From: Drosophila persimilis
Taxonomy: Eukaryota > Arthropoda > Insecta > Diptera > Drosophilidae
DNA: 64,000 bases
Direction: 5' to 3'
Assembly (NCBI RefSeq): GCF_003286085.1
Contig: NW_020825288.1
Coordinates: 1,240,001 to 1,304,000, forward strand
Shown: positions 35,255 to 59,519 of the stretch, in pieces
Numbering within the stretch: position 1 is the stretch's first letter
How the letters are laid out: each line of letters opens with the position of its first letter
Made by a program: the position numbers and the translations under genes
The notes under the pieces: model-generated
Told to the model about the DNA's origin: nothing
The model's database searches: none
The model's input: only the letters and a program-made list of their open reading frames with translations

Positions 35255-36622
35255 GCCCCCCCTGTAAACTGTATTAAAGACCCGCTCCGCCCCCTCTTCA
35301 GATGGAAAACCCACCGCTTGCAGCGCGTTTCAAGCTCTTTTACTTAACCCCCCGAGCTACGCTTCTAGCCCTACCCCAAACCCCACCCCTACCCGCTCGA
35401 ATCATCGATAGAGAGAGAGAACACACCTACTAGATCATTCCATTCGGCCAAGGGCGAGGACCCCCACGCGCACCTTCGATGCGGGGACTCCCTGAAGGGC
35501 CGCCTCATGCATTTAGGCCTTCTGCCGGGCTGCTGCTAAAGAAGAAGAACACCCCACTAAAACTACAACTAAAACTAAAGCTAACTCTAAACTAAACCAC
35601 AACTAACATTTAATATACATACGAACCTAAGCCTACAACTAAAACTAAAGTTAAACGAAAACAAAAACTTAATTTGGCCTTATTAAAGATTATTTAACAA
35701 TTAACAAACTAAAAAATAAAAACAAAAAGAAACGTTAGCATGTAAAAAAGAAATGGAAAAACCTTTTGGAAAAGTCTCGCAGAAAACTAGTAGGAAAATT
35801 CCAAGAAAAACCAAAATACTATTAACTATCAAAAGAAAACAAAAAACAAGTGTTTACCATGACAATAAATTTACGAGTATATAATGTAAAAGATAATGCT
35901 TTCGATTCTAGCTCAAACTTCAACTTCAATTCTAATCGTTTTCCACCTCAGCCTTTCCACGCGCCTCCGCAAAAAAAAAACTATAATTCTTTAAATCTAT
36001 AATTAATCCAACAAAAATACATATTTGTACACAAAAGGTTTCCCAAACAACGAACATTTTCTTTGTCCAAGGATTTTCTTGCTTTTCCACAGACCCCCGG
36101 CCCCAAAAGAAAAACAAAAACGAGAAGAGAACCAGAGGAACTCACACAAAAAAAAATGCATTTAATACTTAATTAATTTTTATATATTTGTATTTTAACT
36201 GAAGCAACGATCGGTGGCAGGATCGAACGGTATATATATGTATATGTATATGTGTATGTGTATATATAGTACATATATTTTTTGTAAATTATTTCGCCAA
36301 AACAAAAAGCTAGAGAATCCAAAAAAATACAAAAACCAAACAACGCGCAGATTTCGGAAAAGAAAACACAGCCCGCAAGAGTTTTAGCATAAATTTAACA
36401 ATAATTACTATTACTACCAATGAAGGAATACTTAGCCTAGTTAAAGCCCCCTTGCCCCGCCCCGCCCCCTCCTTAATAAGAACAAAATGTTAACTTAAAA
36501 AAAAGAAAAACCTACTTTTAAGCGCAAATATTTTGTGGTTTGTGATGGGAGTCGATGGATATTTGCACTCTAGGGCCTTATATGAGATACACAAACACAC
36601 ACGACGATTGTTAGTTATTTAA

Positions 36623-36663
36623 AGGATAATGGATAGTGGATAATGGATAATGGATGAAGGATA
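36623..36663 (+). repeat. GGATAATG tandem repeat in the zfh1 3' UTR
   Basis: Four to five imperfect GGATAATG or GGATAGTG units are transcribed with zfh1. Confidence 0.8.
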
Positions 36664-37159
36664 AACACTTAATGGAAAGGATCGAGAGCCTTGCATCGTT
36701 TTTACTATATATACCTATATGTTCCAAACTACTACCTTGTTTTCTACTACCCCAAAGAACAGTCTCTGTTAAAGTTGTTTAACCCACACCCTCACACACA
36801 CACACACTCTTTATGTAAATAAGCCACAGATATAGTATATATATATGTAGGATATATGCGCAGGAATGTATTATTTGTTTAATTCTTATGTTCAACAATA
36901 GAGCGATCCCTAAATTAAGCGAAAGCCAAGCCTCAGCATCAAATGTTTTGTCTCTACAGAGAACACCCGCTAAAACAAACCCCCAGCCCCCAAAAGAAAC
37001 ACTAAAAGAGAGAGACAGAGAGAGAGATAACGATTCAGATAACTTATATTTCAAATATTACGCATAAATGTATTTTAATCAAAGTAAGAAAAGAAAACAA
37101 AACAAAACAAGCGAACGATTCAATGATTCAATGGATAAAAACACGCATTCATATAAATG

Positions 37160-37166
37160 AATAAAA
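37160..37166 (+). terminator. Distal zfh1 poly(A) signal
   Basis: AATAAA lies in ATGAATAAAACC, followed by T-rich sequence and further AATAAA words to 37235. It is the last strong signal before the convergent wts gene. Confidence 0.5.
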
Positions 37167-37239
37167 CCTTTTTGTCTTGATAAATTTACAAAAACAATTA
37201 TTATAATTATTAAATTTACAATGTTAAAATAATAAACAC

Positions 37240-38210
37240 CAAAATACAAAAAAAAACACAAAAAACAAAAAAATGAAATTATTAAAATTTAAAACAAATG
37301 ATTTCTTATTTTCGGGTGGTTTTGGAATACATTTTTAGATAGAAATGGAGCGGCTTTACGACTCTAAACAGGTCTCAGAATTACCCAAGACATACTCGTA
37401 CAGATATTAAAAAAAAAAAATCCACATTTTCAAAGGATCATAGAGGTTCTCTGAGACCTGCAGACCAGACATGTCTATATCGACCCTGTAATGGATGCCG
37501 ATCAGGAATATGCATACTAGAGCCCTGCTTGAACCCACAGTATTCATAAAATAGTAGCTAATGCGTTCGATCATTACGAATCCTAACTTCAGTCGGATTC
37601 GGATCACTTCGAATCACCAAACACCAAGTTACTCAAAACAGGATACGGAGTTCGTGTGCCTTCGGTTATGCATATTCGATATTTATGGACGAAAACAAAA
37701 TATTTAAGAGGAGTATCCGCTGGGGTGCTCCAGCTTCGATTATGTGATCATGTGAGGTCACATACATCTCTTTACATCTCACGGCGAAGACTCTTTTAGA
37801 GTACGACTCGAGCAGCTTAATGGTTGGTTTTGTGGCAGCACTATTTCGAAAATATCCTGAGATCCTAGATCATTCCTAGAGCTGGAGCTGGCTGGAGCTA
37901 TCGGCGGTAAAAGTGCCTGGTTTTAAAACTATTTAAGTTTAGTGGTGGTTCATTTAGGGTTACATTATTTTGAATAAACTGTCGCAACGGTAGACGTGTC
38001 CAGAGGTGCCTCAAAAAAGGATCCAGAAGATGGATCAGGTATTGGATAATTGTTGGTAAATGGTCAATGCTTATGTGGAACAATGTTGAAGTATAGAACG
38101 ATTTCCGATTCTTTAACGATAATTGCATATTGAAGAGAGGATGGTGCTCATCTCCCATGTAGCCTCTTAAAAAAAACAACTTCCGAAACGCTTGTTTGTA
38201 TAAATTTGTT
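37240..38210. other. Intergenic gap between convergent zfh1 and wts
   Basis: I see no gene. It contains an A10 run (37410-37420), an 11-bp inverted repeat (CAGGTCTCAGA at 37370-37380 and its complement at 37450-37460) and a minus frame of 119 codons at 37898-38257 without coding character. Confidence 0.5.
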
Positions 38211-38214
38211 GTTT

Positions 38215-39750
38215 TGCATTTATTAATTTGTTTTAGTAAACTAATTGGCCAAGGCACACACAGAGTTGGTTTGTATTCTCCCCTTCAATTAGCTCGATTG
38301 GATCCTCTCGTCCCTCGTCTCACATTTAATATACTATATGCTACGTATTCGTACTATACATAATTAGATTGATAAAATATATATATACTATATGGGTAAT
38401 CATATAAAAAACACACGCACACACAAACTGAGGCTAATTTGAACGGGGAAAACGCCCCACACTGCACTGCATGCTTCAGGGTAGGGCAACGCCAAAATAT
38501 ACGACAAACAAACCAAAAAAAACTGATGCACACCGCGCCTTAAGTGTTAGGAAATTAAACTAGATTATGGTTAGGCGGTTGGTTGTTCTATAAACTAAAA
38601 AACATCTTACGCGGTACACAACTTTAGCATAAATAAAAATGTATTGCATATACATACATGTACCTACTATATACTACAGATATATGTATATGTATAATGT
38701 GTAACTAGGCATAAGGATTAAAATGTAGTTTGCTTTACAATATTACAATAACGCCTGCTCTTCCATTCCATTCCATTTAGTTCCGTTCTCGTTCCTCGTT
38801 CCTCCTTCCTCGTTCTGTGTTGAATTCTTCTTCTACTTTCATTCTCATTTAAACAATTTGATTTGGCATTCAACAAGTTGGTCTAACATTGCTATAGATA
38901 TAGATACAGATACAGTATATACGTATAACATAGATATAGATATATAGTTTGTTCTTTTCTTGTTTTTGTGGGGATTGTTGGACACAAGTTCAAAGACAAT
39001 TCAATAATGAGCAGTGACAGAGATGGGTGTGGGTTCATGGATAGAATAGCGCAGAGTGGTGTGGTTCTGGTTCTGGTTCTGTTAGATTAGATTAGGCTTA
39101 TAAGACCCGCTTATATCGCTATCGCTCAACTTATAGTCGCCAATCGATGACATGATGTTCCGTGTCCATCCTAAATCCGAATCTGAATCTCTGCTCCGGT
39201 GGATGATGGCCTGGACTAACCAGCCTGCTGTATTAGTGGCCATCCATCGATTGGTCGCCTGGTCCCCTGGTCTCGGGCTGTAGAGTGGATTGGGCTTAGG
39301 TAAATTCGCTTCGCTCAGTGTGTGTAGAGGGTAGAGTACTCGTTTTAAGGCATTCTTTTGTTTGAGCACCAGAAATTGGTCCGATTCTTTCAGGTTAATG
39401 CACGACGCTTAGTAGACTGCAGATCGTGGATATTTACCATAGATATCTGTAGTTTAGAAAGTGTATTCCAAAGTTATGACTCGTTCTCGCTTCCCTCTCG
39501 TTGCTCGCTTCTCGCTTCTCGCCTCTCGTTTCTTTTTTAGTTTTTTCTCTTTAAATTTATTCAGTTCATGCACTCAAGCATATGATATATTTGTATTTCT
39601 CTTCTCTCTTCTCTTTTTCTCCTATAAATTATATAATCTATATAGTTTCATTCTCCTGTGGGCTGGTCGTCACACATCGGACTCTCCTTTGTGACTATTT
39701 GACTAACAATTGATTGGGGGGTGGTGGGTTCGGGGTTCGGTATTCGGGAT
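38215..39750 (-). other. wts: wts 3' UTR
   Basis: AT-rich noncoding sequence follows the wts stop. A minus-strand AATAAA (plus TTTATT, 38219-38224) gives a plausible end. It includes TATA-type simple repeats (38370-38700, 38880-38945). Confidence 0.5.
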
Positions 39751-51833
<12,083 letters not shown>

Positions 51834-54800
51834 TCTGCTGCTTCTGCTGCTGCTGCGTCTTCTGCTGCGTCTTCTCTCTGCGGTATTTTCCACTCATATC
51901 ACAAAATACTCTTCTCTGCTCAGCTCTCACTCACACACACTCTCACACACACACACACACGAACGCACACACGAACGGGCGCGCGAACACTAAGGCACTC
52001 GTTTCTCTCGCTCCCACATCAGGGGAGAGATTTTCGTATGTAAATAAATATGTTTTATGTTTACCCTCCTTTGCGGGGATTTACTTTGCTAAAATATTCA
52101 CTTGTGTACGAGTAAATATATATGTAAATAAATAAATTATTTAATCAACATTTGTGGCTCTTGCTTTGTTGCTTCTTTCGCTCTTCTTCTGTATATTCTT
52201 AGGCACTTTTCTGCATTTGCATTTCTATTGTGGGCGACTTTATAATGAACTACTTAGGCGTGCTTATGCGAAGGTTTATGGTGTTCTATTATCTTTATTG
52301 TTGCTGCTGATCTTGAGATTGTTGATCTCAATAAAGATAAATGTCTTTGCATTGCTCCCGCTTGTCGCTGTGTAGGCTCAGTGGGAGCTTTTTCCGTGGC
52401 TTTGTTTTGCTTTGCTCCCGCTTTGCTCTCTCAGTGGGCTTAACGGGAGCTTTTGCTCTGGTTATGGATGATATTAACGGTTACTCTTGTCGCCCCCTCG
52501 CTATAATTTCTGCCGCTTTGCACTCGTTCTCGTTGCTCTTTTACTCGCTGTAGTTTTTGTTTTACTGTTTTACTTTTCTTTTGATTTTTTGGTATTCCTT
52601 TTCGGGTTTTCGCCTTCGCGTTCCCTTTTATTTGCGTTTCAAATAGTATTATTTATCACTCGCGACGCGAAAAACGCACAGAACACCCCGTCCAAAAGGC
52701 ACTTCTTCACATTTGCATTTCCAACAAAAACTTCTTCATTTTGCATGTAAATAATTCCTCTTTTCTTCGCATTTTGTATTCGATTTATTTCGGTTGTTTT
52801 TTTTTTTATCACAATTCAAATTTTATGCAAACGCAAAAGAGTCGCTCGCTCGCTGGCTGGCGATGAATGGCCGGGCTGGCGGTAGACGAATACGATTTGA
52901 ATATTTGAATACCAAAATATTAGTTGATTTTTTGTTTAATTCGATTTGATTCTTGAGCGGTCTGCGGCCACAGTGGAATTTTAATTGATCGACGGCCGGA
53001 CCCACAGAGACACACACACACTCACACTCGCAGAACAGACGACGTGAAGGCTGAAAATAGACGGAAAAAAACAAAAACAAAGATGTGAAAATTGTGATCA
53101 AACAGAAATTGTCACACGCTATGGCCGAGGACGCGTTTCGGACGCGTTTAAAGCAGCCCCAAAACAGCAAAGTCATTCGGTAAACGCACACGCCAGAATG
53201 CTGTCTCGCTCACGCAAACGCAGGGATATACTCATGTAGTTGTCTCGCTTCCACATGCACACATACACAAGAAGTACCAAACGGTAAGCCTAACGGTACG
53301 CACCTACCATACGGTAATAATTTCCCTCAAATATCCCTCGCAGACACACACACCCACAACAACACTCTCCAACATATGTACCTTGGACCGTAATCCCATC
53401 ATTTACATGCCAGAGACGTGAGTCAGAGCACAGCAGACAGCTCAAGAGAGCCGGCCCCTGGCCGGAAAAGCCTCACTCATTGTTCCTAATGACCCACGAA
53501 CGGGGAGGAAGAGACAAGAGACCAAGAGGAAGTTCACCTGGAAACAGTTTCGCAGAAGAGAGATCGCGCTGCATCACCTGAGAGGGGGGGACGGGGGCGG
53601 ACAGTAAGACGCGTGCACATAATTTATGCGTAGCGGCATTATGTCATCCCCGAATTCGAATTCGAAATCGAATTTCTGGGGAAATGAACACAACAAAAAA
53701 TCCCCGCACCAACATCATTTTTACGATGAACCATTAAATTCACACTATCCCAAAGGGGGGAGGGGGTATGGCGTGCGCACCTGACTATGAAATAGCCATT
53801 AATATATGTATCTGAGAGATACTACGTAAACACAAAACAACATTCCGAATTTGTGCCAAGTGCAAATGAGGAGGGAAATATGAGAGAAAGATTGGGATAC
53901 CCTTTTGCAGATCCGATTGGGATGAGGGGATGATTTCGGGTAGATGGGTGGCCCACTATCTCCGAAAATGTGGATGCCACCACCTTTCGTCGGTACACAT
54001 TCCTCAAGAGAACAGATCTTTGCGGGCCCTAGACATCTGTCAACATTTAGCGGGTCTCGGATCTTTAAACAATATTTTGATTGCCCCCCAACATAAAAAG
54101 CAAAAACAAGAACGGAAAATATGAGTTTAATTATTCTGTTGACAAAAGTGGAATTCTGCGTTTACTTTAATTCCTTTACTTTTTCCATTTTTGCCATGGA
54201 ATGTGTACCCGTAGCCGGCCGTACAATAGATGATAACACCGGGGAGCAGAGAGATAGAGATACAATATGTACATATGTGGGATTGTAGATCTGGTTGGGT
54301 AAACACCTCTCTTCCACGCGCCATATCCGCGAATGTCAACAGCGCACGACCCTGGTGGGGTGGGGGGGTGTACACTGTACGCTGTACATAGGTGTCCCGT
54401 CCCCCTATCGCGGTCCACCTCCCCAACTTGGGATATTTTGCACATTCCACGAATTCTACAAAATGTTTTTGCGCAAATATATGTGCATGTGGGAGTGGGT
54501 ATACGAACGAGTACATATATTATATATCCGATAACTAATTAACAATACAAATAGCGAATACCCTGGCATTCCACTCGCGTGCTCTCTCTATCTGTCTATC
54601 TCTCTTCCTCTCTCCAATTCCCATTGCCATTGTGAGGGATATTTTGATTTTGATGGGTTATTAAGCGACTCGACGCTTTGGGAATTTTTAATTGTTTAAT
54701 TGCGTCCAAAGCTCGGGCCTTGCCTCAGGCCTCCCTCCCCCACATAAAAGAGAGGCTGCCGCTTAAGCGGAATTCTTTATTTAGCATTAATTGAGACATT

Positions 54801-55484
54801 TTATTAGCAATTATCCGAATTGAACATTTACCAATGGCTAATCAGGAAACGAGAGGACATTTTCCCACAGCTTTGAGTGATCTTTTAATGGCAGGGAATT
54901 TCCCATCAAAATGTACATATGTATGTGTATTTGGAAGGACAATCTCCATTCCAGCATTCCCTACTGTTAATCTCTCTGTTGTTCAGTTAGCGTATAACAG
55001 CCTCTGTAAAGAGAGCAATTGAGTGCAGCCAGCAGGGGGCAAACACTCAAATACGCACTCACACACGCACACACACACACACCCCACGAAGAAGTGTGCG
55101 ACGTCAACGCCTGCCGCAACGCAACGCAGTGTCTTCTAGCTGTGTAGCATATTTCAGGCTAGATCTAGCCTTTTTAAAGTGGAATGGCTTATAAAATTTC
55201 CAAAATTCTCATATAAACTGTCTACATTACTAGTAAATTTATATTGCATCTCTTCTGAACTGAACTTGATCTTTGGCTCTATATATCAGCAGTTAAGGCC
55301 GTTAGACCATCGAATAGACCAGCACTGCCTACTAGCTCTCGGCGGCAGAAGATAAAAATAGTATTAGTTGCTGATTATTATTGCAAAAATGCGCATTCCA
55401 CGGCAACTTATTCCACAAGGGAAGTGGGAGAGAGAGGCAGAAAGGCGGCTCGGCTCGGCTGCTGTTGCTCTACTCTACGCGTGC

Positions 55485-55521
<37 letters not shown>

Positions 55522-58118
55522 TGTGTTTTCGTTTCGTTTTCCCTTTTTTCAAGCACTCTCACACACACACACACCCATACAGAGCGACTGCAGCATGTTT
55601 CAAAATGTGTGGAAAAGAGGAGGAAGCATAGAGGAGTGAACGGGGGGAGAATTGAAGCAAGCAAGAAAAACGAGCTAAATTGCATTTTCGTCGTCGTCGT
55701 CGTCGTTGTTGTTGTCGCTCGGCTAAGATGGGAGGGCAGTGGCGTCGCCCAGGGGGGGTGGTGGGAGGTATGTGGAAGGCATTGCAGAGCTGGTCATCAA
55801 TGGCCGCCCACCCAGCCCCCTCCTCGACCGGTCGGACGCGTGAACGGACACGCTCAGATCGGACTGGAAATGTGTGCTCTCTGTCTTACACCCTAGAAAG
55901 AAGGAGTACCAGAGATCGATAGGAGAAGTGGGAGTATATCGAGAGAGAAAGAGTGCTTTGAAGCTTAGGAAAAGGGTATCCCTAGTACGTCACAGCCCAC
56001 TCCAAATCTTCCTTCATTCCTTTCTTGTTTTATCGTTCATTTACTTTTAAGAGCAGCAGCAACAACAACAACGAGCCTCGCCACAAAACCTCACCTGTTC
56101 CATGCTGCCGCCGCTGGCAGCGTACCAGCAGAGCACCAGCCACTCACACACACGCACGCACACATACACTCTCGCATAATCCACTACGAATTGCATGCTG
56201 GAATGTGAATGGAATCTCAACAATTTTTAGCGTCGGCTGACGATGACGCCGCAGCAACAGCAACAACATTTTGCACGTTCGGAATGGAAAGGAACGAAAC
56301 GGGGGAGGGGAGTCGTCGGGGGCCTGGAAGCCTGGTCAAGCTCTTTTTGGCTCGAAGACTGTGACTTTTTTTGGGGCTTGGCTTTAACCAAATTGCAACA
56401 TTTACATTTCAACTGTCATGTCTGCCCGCCCGATCCGATCCGAACCCCTTTCCGCTTCCATAAATCCCCTGCCTGGGAAATTATTGTCGCTTTGACATTG
56501 AGCGCATTTCTCACAGCAGAGACGTCAACGTCTGCGGCGCTGCTTCTAGTTACAAAGTGAACCAAAGGAGAGGAGAGGGACGTGGTATGGCGTGGAGAGA
56601 GCATGCAGTTACTTGTGCCACATTTTTGCATCTCTCATATTCACATTTACCCTGCTTTTGCTGTTGCTTTTGTTGTAGATTTGTCTCCATATTTCTTTTG
56701 ACATTTTTTTTTTTGTTATTCGTATGTAAATCAGAGGTGCAGCTGCCTGCACGCCTGCCTGCCCAGGGTTGCATCAGCGCGAGAGATAGACATTGTTGTA
56801 GGTACAGTGGAGAGTGGCCAAGTGCGAACACAGAACTATGGATATGTTTTCTCAAACGGTTCTCCTGCCTCCCAATTGCTGTTCTCACTTTATTGGAAAA
56901 ATCTTCCAGATTCACTAAAAACTTGCATATTCCCTTGAGGCAGTCACCACTGTACCCCTCGGCATGTTCTGTTCTTTTCACTGTTTGTCTTGTTTTTCTC
57001 ATTCCCCCCCAATTACGCTTGTTCTTGTTGTTGTTGCAGTAATTCTCGCTCTTGTTTTTCACGATTTATTATGGTTTTTCTTTGCCGTTTTTTTTCTTTC
57101 TTAAAGAATTGCAATTGTAAACGCCCACGAGACGGGTTTTTGACACCTGAATTATTGCCGCAATTTGTTGCAGTTGACATTTGTCTGCCGAGGGGTGGTG
57201 CTACGGAGAGGGGCAACCTCCACTCACAAAAGTGCAGCAGGTTCAAGACACAATGATGCGTGCGCGAGTGCGTGCGTTCGGGGGCAGAGTTTGACCTTGC
57301 GACAAGGAAGCTTCCTTTTCGTAAGCACCGTTCTTTAACTATTTAAAAACTAGTGTGAATAGTTTTGCACACACTGACACAGCAGCTGAAGAATTGGGTG
57401 TCCGATTGGGTGTAGTAACATGGGTGAGGGGGGAATATCAACTCCTAGGGCACTCCTTGTGCGGGAGAACGTACTCTGGTCATTCCTCACCTCGTATTTA
57501 ATACACTTTGGCCAGGAGGAGGCCTGTTCTGTTTCTGTGATCCCCTCTCTATCCCACACTCCAACTCTAATCACACACACACACACGAAATAGTTGAGAG
57601 AGCGAGAGAAATATGTAAATACTGGATCCAGGGGGGGCAGGGAATTCAGGCATTTGGTATTTTTATGGCAAATCAAACATTTTGTAAACCAAAATGCACT
57701 CACTAATACACACAAATACTATAGATCACACTCGATCAGTACTCTTGCACAAATGCAAAAGTTAACAGTGGCACACACACTCTCTCATGCATACAGCTTA
57801 ACAGTCCTCACGCACACACCTAACCCACATACATTTCCCAGCAGTTTTTGCATTTCGTTTTTAAACACTTTTTCCACAGATTTGCTGCGTTTTTCCTTCA
57901 GCTTTTTTTCGAGAGAAATACATTCTCACAAACGATGGCCACAATAGGGGTATGAAGGAGACATACAATTGGAAATACACATGCACACACGCACACCGCC
58001 ACACCAGCGCACACTCTCGCAATCGAACTGTTGCATTTTTGTTGCTTTTGGAAAATACACAAATTGCGCACACGTTTCGTATGCAAACGTTGCATTTTCC
58101 ACCTCAACCGTGATTTAC
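51834..58118 (-). other. wts: Upstream wts intron and regulatory sequence
   Basis: I see no coding exon. Simple repeats (CA at 51948-51962, CT at 55489-55517) and A/T-rich blocks dominate. The region lies between the probable noncoding first exon and the wts start codon. Further short noncoding exons cannot be excluded. Confidence 0.5.
55489..55517. repeat. CT microsatellite
   Basis: A near-perfect CT run of about 14 units, followed by a CA run near 55561. Confidence 0.85.
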
Positions 58119-58480
58119 CTTCACGCAGCGAGTTTCCCAGCACTTCTCCTGCCACTTTTCTTCTATATTTTTGGTTATTTGGCTCTTTGTTCTCGCCTTT
58201 TTCTTCAACTGGGGAACACCACACACCACACACACGGAACGGAGCACTGAGTAGTATTTTTTTTTTGTTGGTTGTTGTTGACAAATTGCTCAATGGCTTT
58301 CTCTTCACTGCCCCCCCGATGGGTGGCACTTGCCGACGAACACCAAGGCTATAACGTTGCGCACGAGCATATTTTTGTCGATTTTCCGTGCGCGTTTTCA
58401 ATAAAATTGATAAAAATAAGCTGCTCCGATCACTTTTTGTTGCTGGCTTTTGGATCATCAGATCAGCTGTGACCACGAAT
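58119..58480 (-). other. wts: Probable 5' noncoding exon of wts
   Basis: On the minus strand the sequence from about 58480 is leader-like (CAACAACAACCAACAAAAAA) and ends at GAAG/GTAAAT (donor at 58118). It is immediately downstream of core-promoter words: an E-box close to AWCAGCTGWT at 58462-58470 and motif-6 words from 58489. Assignment to wts rests on orientation and order only. The exon also happens to be open in one frame. Confidence 0.5.
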
Positions 58481-59050
58481 TTTTCGATAAAATATACCGT
58501 CTGACCCTCAGAAATATACCAAAATATACCGTCTCATTGTCAAAATATACCGTAAGTATACTATTCAATCATACATATTCCTCGTTTTTGATATTCCGTT
58601 GAATAATTCTGTCGATCTAAGACTTTCAGTTTTGCCCACATAGTTTTATCCCATTGATGAAGGAATTTGCTACTACATATGCTTACTTTAAGTACTCCCT
58701 TTTAATTAATTGTGTCTAAAACGATGTTTTAACAAACAAGTTCCACAAAAATGTGTCACGTCATTTTTTACATGCTGCTGGTATTTGAAGACTGTTGCTG
58801 TAGAGCGATAACTCAAAAAATATGCGTTGTATACGTTATTTTTATAACGTCTGTTCGTAAATATATGTTTAAAAATTAAATTTATTAGATTGATAAAATA
58901 TACCATTATATTCCCAAAAAACCGTAAATATACCGTCGGCTCAATTTTAACCTAAAAAATTACCGAAAGGCATTGAAAATACCATAAACGGTCACCCTGA
59001 TCATCAGTGTACGAGCAGTGTGACCAGTGTGAGTGCATCAGTGTGACCTT
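58460..59050 (-). promoter_or_regulatory. wts promoter region with motif-5, motif-6 and motif-1 words
   Basis: Plus-strand AAATATACC(GT), the complement of Ohler motif 6 (GGTATATTT), occurs at about 58489, 58512, 58521, 58542, 58897 and 58926. Two motif-1 (M1BP) sites, CAGTGTGACC, lie at 59016 and 59039. Both motifs are oriented for minus-strand transcription. These families mark TATA-less fly promoters. Confidence 0.55.
58481..58665 (-). repeat. Dispersed repeat, copy A
   Basis: Read on the minus strand, it shares ATGTGGGCA, a block around CGGAATATCAAAAACGAGGA, TTTCTGA.GGTC and GACGGTATATTTTATCG, in the same order, with the plus strand at 62925-63077. No terminal repeats or ORF are seen. 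The family is unnamed by me. Confidence 0.6.
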
Positions 59051-59254
59051 ACACAAATAATCACAGCCATGCAATAAAATACTGAAAGCCGAAATCGTTG
59101 TTATTTCTCAACTGATATGTATGTCGTTACACAAATTCAAATTCCGCCGCCAACGTTTGCGTCGAATAAATAATGGCCGAGTGCTAATTGTGTAGAGTTG
59201 AGTGTGAAAAATGTAGCATTGCAAAGAACTTAGATATCGCATGAAAGCGAAGAA

Positions 59255-59519
59255 GGAGATCTGCAAAAGAAAAGAGTTTAATGTTTGCGTAAATGCGTAT
59301 TTAGTTACAACATAAGTATATGTTTGCAGAGGAGAGATACAGAAAATGAATAATTTGCATGTGTTCTTCACAACGAACCATCGCTCAGCACTTCCTTTCT
59401 TTCAGAAAACTTAAAATAACTAATTTCATATTTGAAAATTTCGTGCGCCCAAGGACCGCACTAGGCTTTTTCTTCTAGGTCCGACGATGGGGAGGAACGA
59501 CTGATGGCGGTTTGCCGGC
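59255..59519 (-). other. 3' UTR of the unrecognised minus-strand gene
   Basis: Noncoding AT-rich sequence lies beyond the stop. A variant signal ATTAAA on the minus strand (59277-59282) is the best poly(A) candidate. The end is uncertain. Confidence 0.35.

Larger units (their letters stand above)
33875..37180 (+). other. zfh1: zfh1 3' UTR (assuming termination at 33874)
   Basis: AT-rich, transcribed-strand A-rich sequence follows the coding frame, with AATAAA signals near 35715, 35863 and 37160. It holds an ACTAAA-type repeat (35557-35660), a GGATAATG tandem repeat (36623-36663), TATG repeats near 36230-36270 and a Pumilio-type TGTAAATA (36814-36821). Known biology: isoform-specific 3' UTRs of zfh1 differ in miR-8 control, and the several poly(A) signals fit that. 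Confidence 0.6.

Noticed and set aside
37898-38257. A 119-codon minus-strand frame between zfh1 and wts
   Set aside because: AT-rich, with no family resemblance. It overlaps the likely wts 3' end and has no splice or promoter context.
57898-58476. A 192-codon minus-strand protein gene at the wts leader
   Set aside because: The frame crosses a good 5' splice site at 58118 and has leader-like composition. It is better read as a 5' exon, with the in-frame extension kept only as a hypothesis.
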